DNA of 64,000 bases from Teratosphaeria epicoccoides (GCA_021401465.1 JADDMT010000082.1:1-64000); one strand, 5' to 3'. Positions 23,191-33,643 are shown, counted from the stretch's first letter. The notes: generated from the sequence alone by a model not told the origin. Numbers and translations: made by a program.

Positions 23191-23779
23191 GTAGGGTCGA
23201 TAGTGCGGATAGTAACTAAGCAGCTAGGAGGTACCTACAAGCAACGAGTAGTGCCGCTAAACTGCCCCTCGATTGCTAGTAGTATACTAATAGTAGTTAC
23301 GCATGTGTAGGGATTCTCTGTAAGGTACTACTAATAAGTCTGATTAGCGGAAGCGCTAGGGAGCGACTTTAGTACTTACCCTATATAGCTAGCCTAATTA
23401 ACTAACAGCATGCTAGTAGCATGTAGTAGGCGTACTGCCGTTATTTTACAACTGCAGGTTAAGCGGATACATCCGGAAGTATGCGAGGCATGCACGTAGA
23501 AGCGTAGCTTCGCCCTTGTAATAGTAGCGCTAGAGCTTGTTAGCAAGGATGTCGAAGCAATGTTAAAAGGATTAGATGGCAAAGGCGATTTTTTTATAGT
23601 AGTAATGTAGGTAATAGCATTATAAGGACCATATTATCTGACGTTTGCTACTAGTTGTTACATGTATAACACTATCATTAATTAATGATAATAGCAGTGA
23701 AAACAGAACAGGCGAAGTAAAGACAGCTATAGCTCCTAAGATACCTATCTGTAGCACCCGACTAAAGCTAGGTAGTAAT
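23191..23779. other. Region with one Plavaka-1 motif; possible exon
   Basis: Motif copy at 23274-23287. A 62-codon uninterrupted minus-strand frame (23394-23582) may be a 3' continuation of the gene at 23780-25509, but no splice signal ties it in. Confidence 0.35.
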
Positions 23780-25509
23780 CGCCCTATGCTTAGATGAAAA
23801 GGTCTTCTTCAGGGAGCTCTTCTGTTACTAAGTCCCTATTCGTGTGCAATCGCCTATGTATTACAAGGCAATTATAATCGACTAGGCAGGAATACTCCTA
23901 GAGGTACACTGTAGTGACTTAGTCCTTATCTATAGCGGATACGGGATTCGCGGCCTCGTTGTCGCGATACTTAGCCTAGAACCTTAGCCCTAAATATCTC
24001 TTAGACACTAAATACAGCCTCGGCGAGTTACGAAACTTGAATACTAATGCTCTTACATAGGCGCTAGCTTATCGAGTAATGATCACGAACAGCTCATGTT
24101 TATGCATATCTACTACTACCCTCCTGACTCTTAAGAGCGGTACATTAACAAGACAGGGATGCCGGAATAGAGCCGTCTACGATAACCCTTCTTAAGGCCT
24201 AACATACGATGCATTCTTAGCTAGCGGAGGAAGCGAAACTCGATGTGCTTTAGGCCCGCGTCTTAGGCTAATTAATAGGATCCTTTGAAATGCTTAATTA
24301 GCCATAGCACTAGTTATTACTAACACATGCCTAGTTAGCTATAGCACGAACGTGTTCTTTAACACTACTAAGTTGTCATCTATAAGGAGAACCCTATAAT
24401 AGCGACGAGAGTAGCTTGTAGTTTAGGCAAGGATATAGCTTCTACTAATCCTCTTGCCTTACGCGCATAGGCTCAAGTATCCTGTTCCTATATGCGTGTC
24501 TTAAGTACTATAATCATTAGGACCCTAGCGTCTATATTATGCCTACTACAGATAGTGTTGTAGCAGACTAGAAGATAGACAAAGCGGCGTCGCATATACG
24601 ACGGCTATAGCTATGGCAATAAGGTACGAAAAGCGCGGAAGGGTCTGCCGCATCTTTTATCTGAAGTTAGCTAAGAGACTAACGAGTATAAACAACGCGT
24701 GTTTCGAGTAATCCTGACATCTGTAATTTAAACAGACACGATATAGGCATAGCCCGAATAATGAGTGTGCGTGTTTCCTCGACAAGAACCTCTAAGACCT
24801 AGCGCGGCATAATTCACAAACCTAAGGTACTATAGTAGCAGAGTATAGGTACGATCGAAGCGGGCCTTATACTTTAACATGACAATTACCTACGCCTGTA
24901 CGCTACGTTAGAAGAACAGATAGAGCAGCTTAGCCTACTTGGCCGAGTTACGCGGTTAATAGTAGCGAAGGAGTGCATGTTCTAGGAAACAAGCGCCTTC
25001 TTTAGTAGTAGCAGGGAATTATAACTCGAATTCCTAGCAATAGTAGAGGCGTTACAGACACGAGTAGAGGAGGTTAGTTTTTAGCATCTACTATACAAGA
25101 TATCGTCAAACTATTGGCGGCAGACAGTCTAGAAGTTGACAATTACCTAGGGTTAACACGAAAGTAGTACGGCTGTTATAGTTTAAACGCAGCTCGAAGG
25201 CATTTAGAATAATACATATAGGATATTCTCTTGCATGTAGAACTACTCTTACTACTATATACGTAGGATCTACTGTAGAGCAACTACCTCTAATGTAACA
25301 CTACTTAGGCTTATATCTTATAGTTACCCTCTACTAGGTGCTAAATTGTAAGTACGTAGGCTTGTCACTAGACCTTCTAGCGTGAGCACTCTTAAAGCAA
25401 GATGTCGGAACTCTGTAACAGAGACTATAGGCGTGCCTACTTCGACTACGCTTTTAGGCTCTATCTCGACAGGGACTACATGTAGGCATCTACAGGCGCG
25501 CAAGTACAT
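23780..25509 (-). pseudogene. Plavaka-1 cargo: unknown multi-exon gene
   Basis: Minus strand from about 25509 (MYLRACRCLHVVPVEIEPKS) to about 23780. The first 61 codons are uninterrupted and the frame continues with only TAG/TAA to about 24790. Coding reappears in another frame at about 24180-23780 (LLRVRRVVVDMHKHELFV, SKRYLGLRF, TEELPEEDLF). The frame changes imply introns that I could not place. The first part has a Gln/Leu-rich helix and a Cys-containing segment (LSCSICSSNVAYRRR). No family recognised. It is divergent from the gene at 26351. Confidence 0.4.
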
Positions 25510-26350
25510 GCGGGCGCTTTAACTGCTACGGGTCAGAGTATGTATATAGGGCTCGACTTGCTGTCAGTAGAAATGAGGTCGGCGTGCCTACGTTAATATC
25601 GACGCAGATAGTCGTTATACTAGTCCTATCGATTAAGAAGATAGTCTTGTACGCGGATCTTACGCTAGTTAATGTCTAAGATGCTACGGCTAGGGATAGG
25701 TGTCGGCTAGCCTAAGGGATTGTCTACGTCACTCTTAGAGACTACTAACAGTTGTATAGGGTATAGGATCGTCAGATAGAGACTAGAGAATAAAGTAGGC
25801 TCTTAATAAGTGTACTGCTACTTGTGTCTAGTGTATCGACCGAGGACTGTTGACTCGGCTTTTTAGTGTATAGATCGCGTAGAATGCTAGTGTACCTATC
25901 AATGTGTTTTACACACGACTAGTGCTTTTAGTAGGCGCTTCGTAGTAGTAGTAGTCTAGCTATGTCGTACAGGCGGACGTGCTATATAGCGCGGATGTTT
26001 TGTGGTACCTATACTAGCTATAAATGAAGAATTAATGCTAACCGAGGCTAGTTCTACTAGCGGTATTTAATAGCATACTGCTAGCAAGCTAAAAGTACTG
26101 CCGCCATAGTTTCAGGGGTAGCTAAATTTAGATGACACTCGCGTGTTACAAGATACTATAAACATTGCGTCCTCTCTTTCTTCTGCATTAATAGACTCTA
26201 CGTAGCTACATTAGACAGTAACTCGTAGTATGTGCATATTTACATGTAGTATATTATCCTTTACTAACATGCTACTAGACCTACACGACTAAGAAGGATA
26301 TACTGCACTCTGTTCTCTGCCGATCCTTTAAGTCGCGTCTGTCTTTAATC
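25510..26350. other. Divergent promoter region of Plavaka-1
   Basis: About 840 bp between two divergent genes. It contains a variant of the element motif (GCATACTGCTAGCA near 26072-26085) and TATA-like stretches. No frame seen. Confidence 0.4.
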
Positions 26351-28690
26351 ATGCCTTTAAAGAAAGAAAGACAACAGAGGTCACGTTCCGCGTCATCTAG
26401 CGGTAGTTCGAATTACGATCTAGCGAATGATTTAGAAGACCTGCTAAGCAACAATGGCGATAGTGTAGATAACGGCAATAAGGAGATAGCTAACTAGGAG
26501 CATGAGGATTTTATAGTACCTAAAGCCTATACGAAGGCGACTAATGTAAGAAGCTACCTGTATATAGCGGCTATGCTAACATGCATACAGATGACGACAT
26601 ACTAGTCACGAAGAGACTAGACGCATAAGCGGTCATCCTTACTGCTAAGGCGGAATTAGCCGTACAAGAGGCCTTAGTTATTGTCTCGTAACGCGCGATG
26701 AGATAGTAGCAAACCTAAGAGTAACAGGGTAAAGACATAGCAGCTAAGCATCTGTCGAGGCTGTTACAACAGCCGACCTACTAATCACAGGAGCGACGGC
26801 AGTAGTCAAAACTACCGTAATAGCGAGTCTCGTAGCTACTAGGGCGATAGTAGTAGTCAAAGTTAGTCTAGGAGCTAGTCAAGTAGCTGTCGAGGCCATA
26901 ATAGCAGCTAGACTACAAACTCCGACTAAGGATACGACTACTCTAGTAGCGAAGATATACGTAGTAGCCCTCCTATGTATAAAGACAAGTTAATTAAGCC
27001 TTTGCTCGTTAAAGTCTAAGAACTCTTGTAGATAGACGCTTCACAAGGGTAGAAGGGCATTTCTATGCTATACCCTATAGCTCCTACTTACTAGCTAAGT
27101 TATAAGCGTATTGTAATAGACTAGTAGCTCGTAGCGCGTAATATGCTAGGGATGAAAGGTCGAGTTAGCTCGAGGCTAGACGACGTAGATTTAGATACTA
27201 TAAGTACCTATGTAGGTCCTATGAGAAGGTACTAATGTTAGGGGCGTAGATAAGGCAGAGGTTACGTTAGTATTGTAACAACTACACGAATAGGGTCAGA
27301 GAAGCTATACTCGCATAGTCTGGCAAGGTAGACGATAAGCAGGGTTTAAAGGACTAGGCTACGGGCATGTTAATAGAAAGCAGATTCGAATGTAAGAACG
27401 AAGAAGAGGTAAGGAGAGAAGGCTTAGATGTCGTCGAAAGCGCTAACATGTCACAGGACCGGAGGTTTCTAAGCCCGCTCGTGATCTTTTGTATGAAGAA
27501 GGCGTTCTTCTAGTCTAATTAGAAACTAGCATAGAATCCTTTAGAGTCACGCGAGGTAAACGCTTTCATGTTAAATAGCATGTATGCTACTATTACATAC
27601 CTACTAGCCTAGATCAGAAATGGCCCTTCGGAGTTTAAGACGAAGGCTAGCAAGACGAGATAAGTTCTAGTTAGCAGTGTTAATATCGATGATATCTTCG
27701 AGGGGAAGAAAAAGTATTAGGAAGAGCTCGATGCTAATAGACAAGAGGTCATCATGGCGACTATTACGGCACGTATATTAGGGGGGGAGGACAAAGGCAA
27801 GACAGTAGTACTAGTGTAGGTAGCCCTAGCTATCAAGAAGGATCGCGGCATGACAGGCTTAGAGAGGGAATACAAGGACTTGCGGAGGCGAAAGGCGCTA
27901 CGCGAGAATAGTACGTAGGAGACATTGTCGAGAGGGCCTATGTTAACTTCTACTAGGTCGTATGTAATTGTTAGGTTAGCGTAGTGTCAGCCTGACACAA
28001 GGATCAAGCCAGGCCTTAATGTCATTAATAGTAGGCGTTTGTAAGCATGTAGTAGATGTTTAAGCGGACACTAACAGAGGGAGTAAGGGCCATAATAGCG
28101 AAAGGGCAAATGTTAGTAACTATGGTAGTAAGGCAAGTAATTATAACAGTAACGACTAGCCGATGCAGGGACTAGAGGAGCCATTAACGCGGGACACACT
28201 ACATAACAGTGTTGTGACAACGAGGTTAGTTTCTTGTCTAACATCATAGCCATGATTGCTAACATGTACTTGTCTAGTATGAAAGCCACTATAGTCGATA
28301 AGCCCTAACCTAGACACACGCAAGATGAAAGGTTAGTAGCCTTAGCGCGTTGTGAGGGCTAGCTATTACTAACGAGGCGGAAGTAGCGAGAGGCCTAAGC
28401 TACAGAGTAGGCGGTTAATCGTGACTAGTGTAGACAAGCGGTATAGGCAAGGGGACTTATATATTAACTAAACCATGCTAATAACAGATAAACACTAGCG
28501 TAGCTCTAGCGAGAGGCGAAACGTAAAGACTTACTAGAGCAGGCACATAGTAAGTACAATTATTGACTCTATGTAGTAGCGTAGTTAATAATGATAGCTA
28601 TAGGACACGAAGCTTAACCGCGAAGAACAAAGACTAAGGTAATAGTAGGAGCCAAGCTTTGCTAGAGGCAGAGGCAAAAAATGCCAGGTA
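26351..28690 (+). pseudogene. Plavaka-1 cargo: unknown spliced gene, Gln-rich
   Basis: Plus strand from ATG 26351 (MPLKKERQQRSRSASSSG, then an acidic stretch). A likely first intron begins GTAAGAAG near 26545 and ends CATACAG, with branch TGCTAAC. The next exon is Gln/Arg-rich (QQQTQEQQGKD; LLQQPTYQSQERR) with most Gln codons now TAG. A later segment near 27660-28030 reads SVNIDDIFEGKKKYQEELDANRQEV and GLEREYKDLRRRKALRE, a probable coiled coil. A basic C-terminus may lie near 28620-28690. Exact exons are not resolved. The N-terminus suggests a nuclear protein; function unknown. Confidence 0.4.
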
Positions 28691-29609
28691 AGTATGCTAG
28701 TAGTATACTAGCGTTATGCTACTAACATACTACTAGCACTTTAATATTAATAGGAGGTACTAGTAGTAGTTTAGTAGCTACAGGGTATACATTAGCTAAT
28801 AGTCGTAATATAGCATAGCATGCGCTCTGCTCGATTAGTGTAACCTTATAAGCAACTAGTTAAACGTTGTAGAGAAGGTAGAGGATACGCTTGGCGACAC
28901 TAAGTTAAGGGATAGTCAGTTGTAGTAGCACATAGCATTTATGGACTTAACCTTGTTAGAGCAGATTAAGGGCTATAGCGACAAGGTCTTTAATGATGCG
29001 ACCTTTAAGAAGCTACAGGAGGGGCGAAATAGTAGCACTTTAGGAGAGTCGTTAGTAGTAAAGGTAAGCTAGTAGAACAGAATAGAGGATGAGGGTAAGT
29101 AAAAGAGTCATGTATAAGAGCTAATACAGGATGTGTAGATAGTGTGTAGTAGCTATGCATTTGTTACTAGCTATACTGATTAAGGTCTTTAGGCATAAGG
29201 CGCAAGTCAGATATAGCAGCTTGCTTAAATTTAAGAGGCGTTATAAAAGCTACGTTTAAGCTGTATATGTGTTTAGTGTTAGCAAATCTGCTTGACCTGC
29301 GTTATACATCAGATTTAGTGTTAATAGTAAAAGAGCATAGTATGACAATAACAAGATTTGTAGTATTAACTAAAATCATGACTTTGAAGTCTATTACATG
29401 CAAATTGTTTTGATTTAAGTAGCTTGGCTCGCATGCCTAAGCTACTTGCTGCTAGTATACTACTAGGAGTAAGTTACTTACTAATAGCACTCTTGTACTC
29501 TAAGCTACTTGCGTCCGCGACACAAGTAGCTTAGGAGGGGTCGAGTTTCTTAGGGGTACATACAAGCTAGCTAAGTCAGACGAGTAGGTAAGTAAGCTAA
29601 GTAACACAA
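28691..29609. other. Right subterminal region of Plavaka-1, with possible small exon
   Basis: Two opposed motif copies at 28695-28708 and 28726-28739 and another near 29450-29468, plus repeated CTAAGTAG/AAGCTACTTG hexamers toward the end. A short plus-strand frame at 28940-29062 (MDLTLLEQIKGYSDKVFND...) ends in AAG|GTAAGC and may be the first exon of a small gene; its continuation was not found. Confidence 0.5.
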
Positions 29610-29647
29610 GTTACCTAGTCTACTTAGGGCCTTGATTTTCGTGACGC
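29610..29647 (-). repeat. Plavaka-1 right terminal inverted repeat
   Basis: Reverse complement resembles the left end at 9859-9895: shared CGAAAA and CCCTAAGTAG blocks. Integrase codons resume immediately after it (AAGAAACTAGAC). Confidence 0.7.
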
Positions 29648-30020
29648 AAGAAACTAGACTATGTTAAGGTCAGGCCATTTTTAATTAATGAGCCCTACAG
29701 ACTAGTTAATTACTAACTTAAACTACTAGATAACGCAAAGATATACCTAGTATTCTATGTGTCTATGTTAGAACTAGTAGACGCTAAAACACTATGCTAG
29801 GAAACATTTCACTTCTAACTAGAGGGAGAGAACAAGTTCAAAGTCAAGAAGATCCTAGACTAGAAAGGTTAGAGATACCTTGTAAAGTAGAAAGGATACC
29901 TACATACTAAAAACACCTAGGAGCTACAGGAAAACCTAATTAACTGCTACTAACTTTTAAGGCGGTTTAGGCAGGCTAGAAGAGAAACCTAACGTAGTGA
30001 AATCTAAGAAACCCGTAAGA
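29648..30020 (+). pseudogene. Chromo-3a integrase end and chromodomain
   Basis: Continues the integrase reading frame cut at 9858: KKLDYVKVRPFLINEP (the GPY/F-type region), then a chromodomain at about 29829-29990 reading GENKFKVKKILD, YLVK.KGY, and ELQENLINCY.LLRRFRQARR. The aromatic-cage Trp codons are TAG (TGG-to-TAG). Chromodomains of this clade steer integrase to methylated histone H3 in heterochromatin. Same arrangement on the minus strand in Chromo-3b (about 50990-51160). Confidence 0.8.
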
Positions 30021-30548
30021 GTAGCCTATTTATTAGGCAGTATCTCTAAGATGTTATGAAACTTAAAAGGATATTTAGGGACCTTAACCCCTAGATTAGT
30101 AGACGAGTCTTTAACTAGAGGATCCTTAAGCTCTAGAATATCTAGCGCCTCCCTAATAGCGTTATCTGTGCGACGCTCTACTAAACGTAGCTACTTATGT
30201 AGACAGACTTTCTTCATGTGACAATTCTTGCAACTTTTGCATGATCTTAACCTCCTTCTCTTCTTATAACTTAATGTCTTGACGAAGCTTCTTACAAAGA
30301 TCCTAAAGCTTTTCCTACTAAGGAGCAGAGAGAGTAACATTATACTCTTTATAATTCTTTCGAATATATCCTAAGCATTTCTGTACCTAAGGACTAATAA
30401 CGCATTAAGGCTAAGGTTAGCTAGGAGGAACCTTAGTGTTATGACAGTTCTTATAAGGAGCTATTTCTATGCTAGTTTTTACGATGTTAGTAGTAAGAGC
30501 TTTTCGACTAAGGTAGGAAGGTTTCTTGTAAGAAGACAGAGAAGACAT
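29900..30548 (-). pseudogene. Chromo-3a antisense accessory frame (Cys pair and coiled coil)
   Basis: Minus-strand frame opposite to pol, ATG 30548, about 216 codons, in the gap between the chromodomain and the 3' LTR. It is the damaged partner of the cleaner copy 50418-51065, where the protein is described. Length differs from that copy by one base overall, so at least one indel is present here. Confidence 0.65.
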
Positions 30549-30610
30549 TGTTAAATAACAAAAAAGGGTAGAATAGTAGTAACACTTATAAGCTTAGGAC
30601 AAGCTAAGCT

Positions 30611-30623
30611 AAAAGGGGGATAG
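30611..30623 (+). other. Chromo-3a polypurine tract
   Basis: AAAAGGGGGATAG immediately before the 3' LTR start TGTTATAG; primes plus-strand DNA synthesis in LTR elements. The same tract borders the LTR of Chromo-3b at 44893-44905. Confidence 0.7.
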
Positions 30624-31025
30624 TGTTATAGAATAGTGTTATAGAATACAGCTGTAATAGTAGAGTCATATAATGTAACTCTAAGTCATATAATATAACT
30701 CTGTTTTAGAACTATCTATAGGAGCTAAGATAGAGAACATAGTTCTTAGTATTAGAGACTATCTCTATTAGAGTATAGTCTCTAATAGAATAGAACAGAG
30801 ATATGCTCTATTATACTATAATGTCTCCTATGTATTTAGGAACGCTAAGATGCCCTTATAGCTTAATGCATTTAACTTATGTTATTATCTTACTAATTAG
30901 AATTTAACCTTTGTTCCCTTTAGATATATTATTTCTATTTACTATTACCTCTCTAAAGAATAATTGCCCTATATGACTTAACTCTTCCTCTTTAGGCTTA
31001 GTTAATAGTAAGGTTAGTAATAACA
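30624..31025 (+). repeat. Chromo-3a 3' LTR
   Basis: About 402 bp, TGTTA...TAACA ends. Matches the 405-bp LTR of Chromo-3b (44488-44892, minus) but is far more AT-rich, so it has gone through more RIP. It starts with a doubled TGTTATAGAA.AG.GTT block in both copies. Confidence 0.85.
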
Positions 31026-31234
31026 AGTACATGTCAAGCAAGCTACATTAATAGCTTAAGTCCCTTATAGCTATTAATAATAACTTTAAGACATAAAAGA
31101 TCTAGAAGAATATTATTATATATAAGTTATATATAAAGGGACTCCTACTTTAATAGACAGGGCCTATAGTATGCTAAGGGTAGTATATTAGAGTATACTT
31201 AGCTCTAATACCCTCTAATAGTCTTAACTGTATT
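31026..31234 (-). repeat. Chromo-1 LTR relic (left border of the gene island)
   Basis: About 130 bp from 31105 match the 5' half of the Chromo-1 LTR variant at 44340-44457 (AAAGGGACTCCTA, then CTAAGGGTAGTATATTAGAG). The first 80 bp are AT-rich with no assignable content. RIP-type sequence stops here; unique sequence begins by about 31360. Confidence 0.6.
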
Positions 31235-31704
31235 AATCTGTAAGAAAAAGCTATTGTTATTTTTTAAGTATTTTCTCTCTATTAGATACTTGAAAATCAG
31301 GAAGATGTATATTAATATTCAGAGTCTGCTTATGCAACTCTATATAGTTATCAATCTCTCTTGAAAGCTCATTTGACTGCGGTAGCCTGGCAGCCGCGAC
31401 CCTAGGGGACCCGGAAGCTCATTCGCCTCGTGATGACATCAAATTCCTGCCGATCGTTAGTTCTACACCACCAGCCAGGCGCATATGTTGTGCGGACAGC
31501 CACGTTGTTAACAGCTTCTCCTCAGTATGTACACGACTCCTCACGACGCGGACCATGTCCTATCGCCCTGGCAGGCTGGTATGAAGGATTATTAAAGGTT
31601 AGCAATGCCCATAGCAGGCGCGAAGCACAGAAGAGTGTAGCAAGAGCTGACCACAAGATCATATTGCCAAAGACTTGCCGGAGCGTGGCTCATATATCGT
31701 CAAG
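31235..31704 (+). promoter_or_regulatory. 5' region of the carrier gene
   Basis: AT-rich to about 31360, then balanced unique sequence. An in-frame upstream ATG at 31675 would add ten residues to the carrier. Another frame (31430-31837) overlaps the gene start and is probably not coding. No clear TATA box. Confidence 0.4.
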
Positions 31705-33039
31705 ATGGGCGGTCCAGACGCTCCTACTGTCTACAACGGTCAACTCGTACGTGCGGTCGCTTATTCCTATGCTCTTCCTCAGCTCCACAACACTGACACT
31801 GGCTACAATCAGGATGCCTTCGAGCTATACCACTTAGTCCAGGAATCATCCGAGTACTCGTCCACGACCTCGCTCACCGGCGGACCTGTTTTGCCGGCTC
31901 TCGGACATGCGTTGGCAGGCAGTCTTGCGACAGCGAGCACGAAGGTCTTGCTCTATCCGTTGGATCTCGTGACAACGCGGTTGCAGGTGCAACGGCAGTT
32001 CGGAGGAGCAGGTGAATTACAAGGAGCAGGAAAGGATGCAGTCATGGAGTACAACAATGTGATCGATGCTGCGCAAAAGATCTACAAGCGCGAGGGCGGG
32101 TTGAAGGCATTCTATACGGGTCTTGCGCCGGACGTGGGTAAGGGCATCGCAGACAGCTTCCTCTTCTTCCTGGCCTATACACTCCTTCGTCAACGGCAGC
32201 TGAGGAGAGATGAAACGAAGCTCCTGTCCGTGGTTAAGGAATTGAGCGTAGGCATAGCAGCTGGAACATTTGCAAAGCTCATCACGACACCGATACAGAA
32301 CATCGTCACCCGTCAACAGACCGCCGCGCTCGTCGCGGCTCGAGACCCAACAACTCCCACGAGTCCCAGTCAAAGTGATAAGCTGGGCATCAAGGATATT
32401 GCCTTGCAGATCCGATTAGAGAGAGGCTTGACTGGGTTCTGGGCTGGCTACTCTGCATCCATCATCTTGACGTTAAATCCGGCCATCACGTTCGCCGTCG
32501 ATAACCTGCTGAAGAGCTTAGTACCCAAGTCTCGACGCAAAAACCAAAGTCCAGCTTTGACATTCCTGGTCGCCGCCTTGTCGAAGGCTATCGCAACCTC
32601 AATTACATATCCAGTCATGCTGGCAAAGTCGAGGGCTCAAGCAGCCACTTCGACGACGTTGTCCAAAGCCGAGGGCACTGAGAAGAGCGATGCAGATCCT
32701 GTGCACTTGGCCGACAATACCGACAATTCCTCTACCAAAACTAGACGGCAGCTTCCGCACCGTGCACACCAAGTCCTTCGACTGCTGTCGGCCCAATACG
32801 CCATTTTTTTGACTCTCCACAAGATCCACGGCAAAGAGGGTATCTCGGGCCTTTACGCAGGGATCGAAGGAGAAGTGCTGAAGGGATTCCTGAGCCACGG
32901 TCTGACGATGATGGTCAAGGAGAGAGTTCATGTTAGGGTCATTCAAACGTACTATGCTTTGCTCAAGTTGACGAAGCGTTGGCCGCAAGATTTGGAAAAA
33001 GTGCAGGACGGAGCGCAGGCTATTGCATCACATGCGTAG
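31705..33039 (+). CDS. ANT1: Peroxisomal adenine nucleotide carrier (ANT1/PMP47-type)
   Basis: Member of the mitochondrial carrier family that brings ATP into peroxisomes in exchange for AMP, supporting fatty-acid activation and beta-oxidation. Three repeats each start with a carrier signature: YPLDLVTTRLQVQ, TPIQNIVTRQQT (typical of the PMP47/ANT1 branch) and YPVMLAKSRAQA. Helix pairs and the matrix segments GLKAFYTGLAPD, GLTGFWAGYSAS and GISGLYAGIEGE also fit. The preferred start is ATG 31705 with an intron at 31747-31812 (GTACGT, branch CTGAC, CAG), which is 66 bp and therefore invisible as a frame break. The spliced protein is about 422 residues and begins MGGPDAPTVYNGQL-DAFELYH. A hydrophilic insert in repeat 3 (KAEGTEKSDADP) is normal for fungal members. 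The frame is intact, uses CAG freely and ends in TAG. It is the only intact gene in the window. PMP34-like carriers for other cofactors are the alternative. Confidence 0.88.
   Translation: MGGPDAPTVYNGQLVRAVAYSYALPQLHNTDTGYNQDAFELYHLVQESSEYSSTTSLTGGPVLPALGHALAGSLATASTKVLLYPLDLVTTRLQVQRQFGGAGELQGAGKDAVMEYNNVIDAAQKIYKREGGLKAFYTGLAPDVGKGIADSFLFFLAYTLLRQRQLRRDETKLLSVVKELSVGIAAGTFAKLITTPIQNIVTRQQTAALVAARDPTTPTSPSQSDKLGIKDIALQIRLERGLTGFWAGYSASIILTLNPAITFAVDNLLKSLVPKSRRKNQSPALTFLVAALSKAIATSITYPVMLAKSRAQAATSTTLSKAEGTEKSDADPVHLADNTDNSSTKTRRQLPHRAHQVLRLLSAQYAIFLTLHKIHGKEGISGLYAGIEGEVLKGFLSHGLTMMVKERVHVRVIQTYYALLKLTKRWPQDLEKVQDGAQAIASHA
31747..31812 (+). other. Predicted in-frame intron of the carrier gene
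   Basis: 66 bp, donor GTACGT, acceptor AATCAG, branch-like CACTGACAC 15 bp before the acceptor. Translated it adds 22 residues (VRAVAYSYALPQLHNTDTGY..) just before the conserved N-terminus, unlike anything expected in this family. Confidence 0.6.
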
Positions 33040-33643
33040 CAGAGGGCTATTAATTGTGGTGTTAGTGTCAGAGAGGGCGTGGGAAAAATTGCCGAGGACG
33101 GTAAACAGGTTGTTACCTTGGAATTAAGCATGCGGCTCTGCACAAAAGCTGTTTGTATAGGCGTCCCTAGTGTAGTGTTTCCAATTTCGACTTAGGCAAG
33201 GACAGCTGACATGTTCTAAAACTTTGCTCTAAGCAGCGTTATGTAACTCATAACTGTGAACACTTGCCTCAAGCAGAAAGCAATAGTAGTTATGATAAAC
33301 GTTAAACACTTTTATAATGTTTCTAGGGTAGCTTTGCAAATCCTATTATAGATACCTCTGTTACCCCTTAGAATCAAGGGAAATTACATTTAATGTAAGC
33401 ACTTTACATAGAAAGTAATATGTAAATTACTTTCTATAGTAGAGCTATACTAGATCTATAGTCTATAAGGCCTTATAGACTATTAATTTAAGGTAGACTC
33501 TTAATATAAGATCTATCCTAACCTCCTACTAAAGTTTGCTAGTAACATAAGGATTTTATCTAATTATACTATAGTAATATTTCTACTAGACCCTACTACT
33601 AAAATTACTATATAGTAAGATACTCCTTAAAGTACTCTCTAGC
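33040..33643. other. 3' flank of the carrier gene and transition to RIP-type DNA
   Basis: Unique sequence to about 33290, then increasingly AT-rich. A small inverted repeat lies at 33408-33437 (TAGAAAGTAAT / ATTACTTTCTA). No gene seen. Confidence 0.5.

Larger units (their letters stand above)
9859..29647. mobile_element. Plavaka-1: ~19.8-kb Plavaka-type DNA transposon with cargo
   Basis: Insertion that splits the Chromo-3a integrase exactly, with coding joined again across it. The ends form an imperfect terminal inverted repeat: the left end has TCGAAAACCTAACCCCTAAG from 9863, and the right end, reverse-complemented, has ACGAAAATCAAGGCCCTAAG. Both are followed by subterminal copies of CTAAGTAG. 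Inside are a Plavaka-type transposase (minus), a SNF2-like helicase (minus), a MYND-finger protein (minus), a 710-codon spliced unknown (plus) and at least two further spliced unknowns. The palindromic motif TGCTAGTAGTATAC recurs at least twelve times inside and I did not find it outside. No clear target duplication is left. All genes carry RIP-type stops. Plavaka is a CACTA/EnSpm-related fungal superfamily; boundaries are certain to within a few bases. Confidence 0.85.

Noticed and set aside
9859..29647. A Starship-type giant element
   Set aside because: No tyrosine-recombinase (DUF3435) captain gene was seen at either end, ends are inverted repeats, and the transposase reads as Plavaka-type.
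9859..29647. TET/JBP dioxygenase cargo, as in basidiomycete KDZ-type elements
   Set aside because: I looked for an HxD...H...R pattern in the cargo frames and found none that was convincing.
31430..31837. 135-codon frame overlapping the carrier start
   Set aside because: Different phase from the carrier, low-complexity composition, no recognisable domain; the carrier frame is clearly the real one.
32017..33143. Minus-strand frames at 32017-32373, 32599-32988, 32637-32834 and 32952-33143
   Set aside because: Antisense to the conserved carrier coding sequence.
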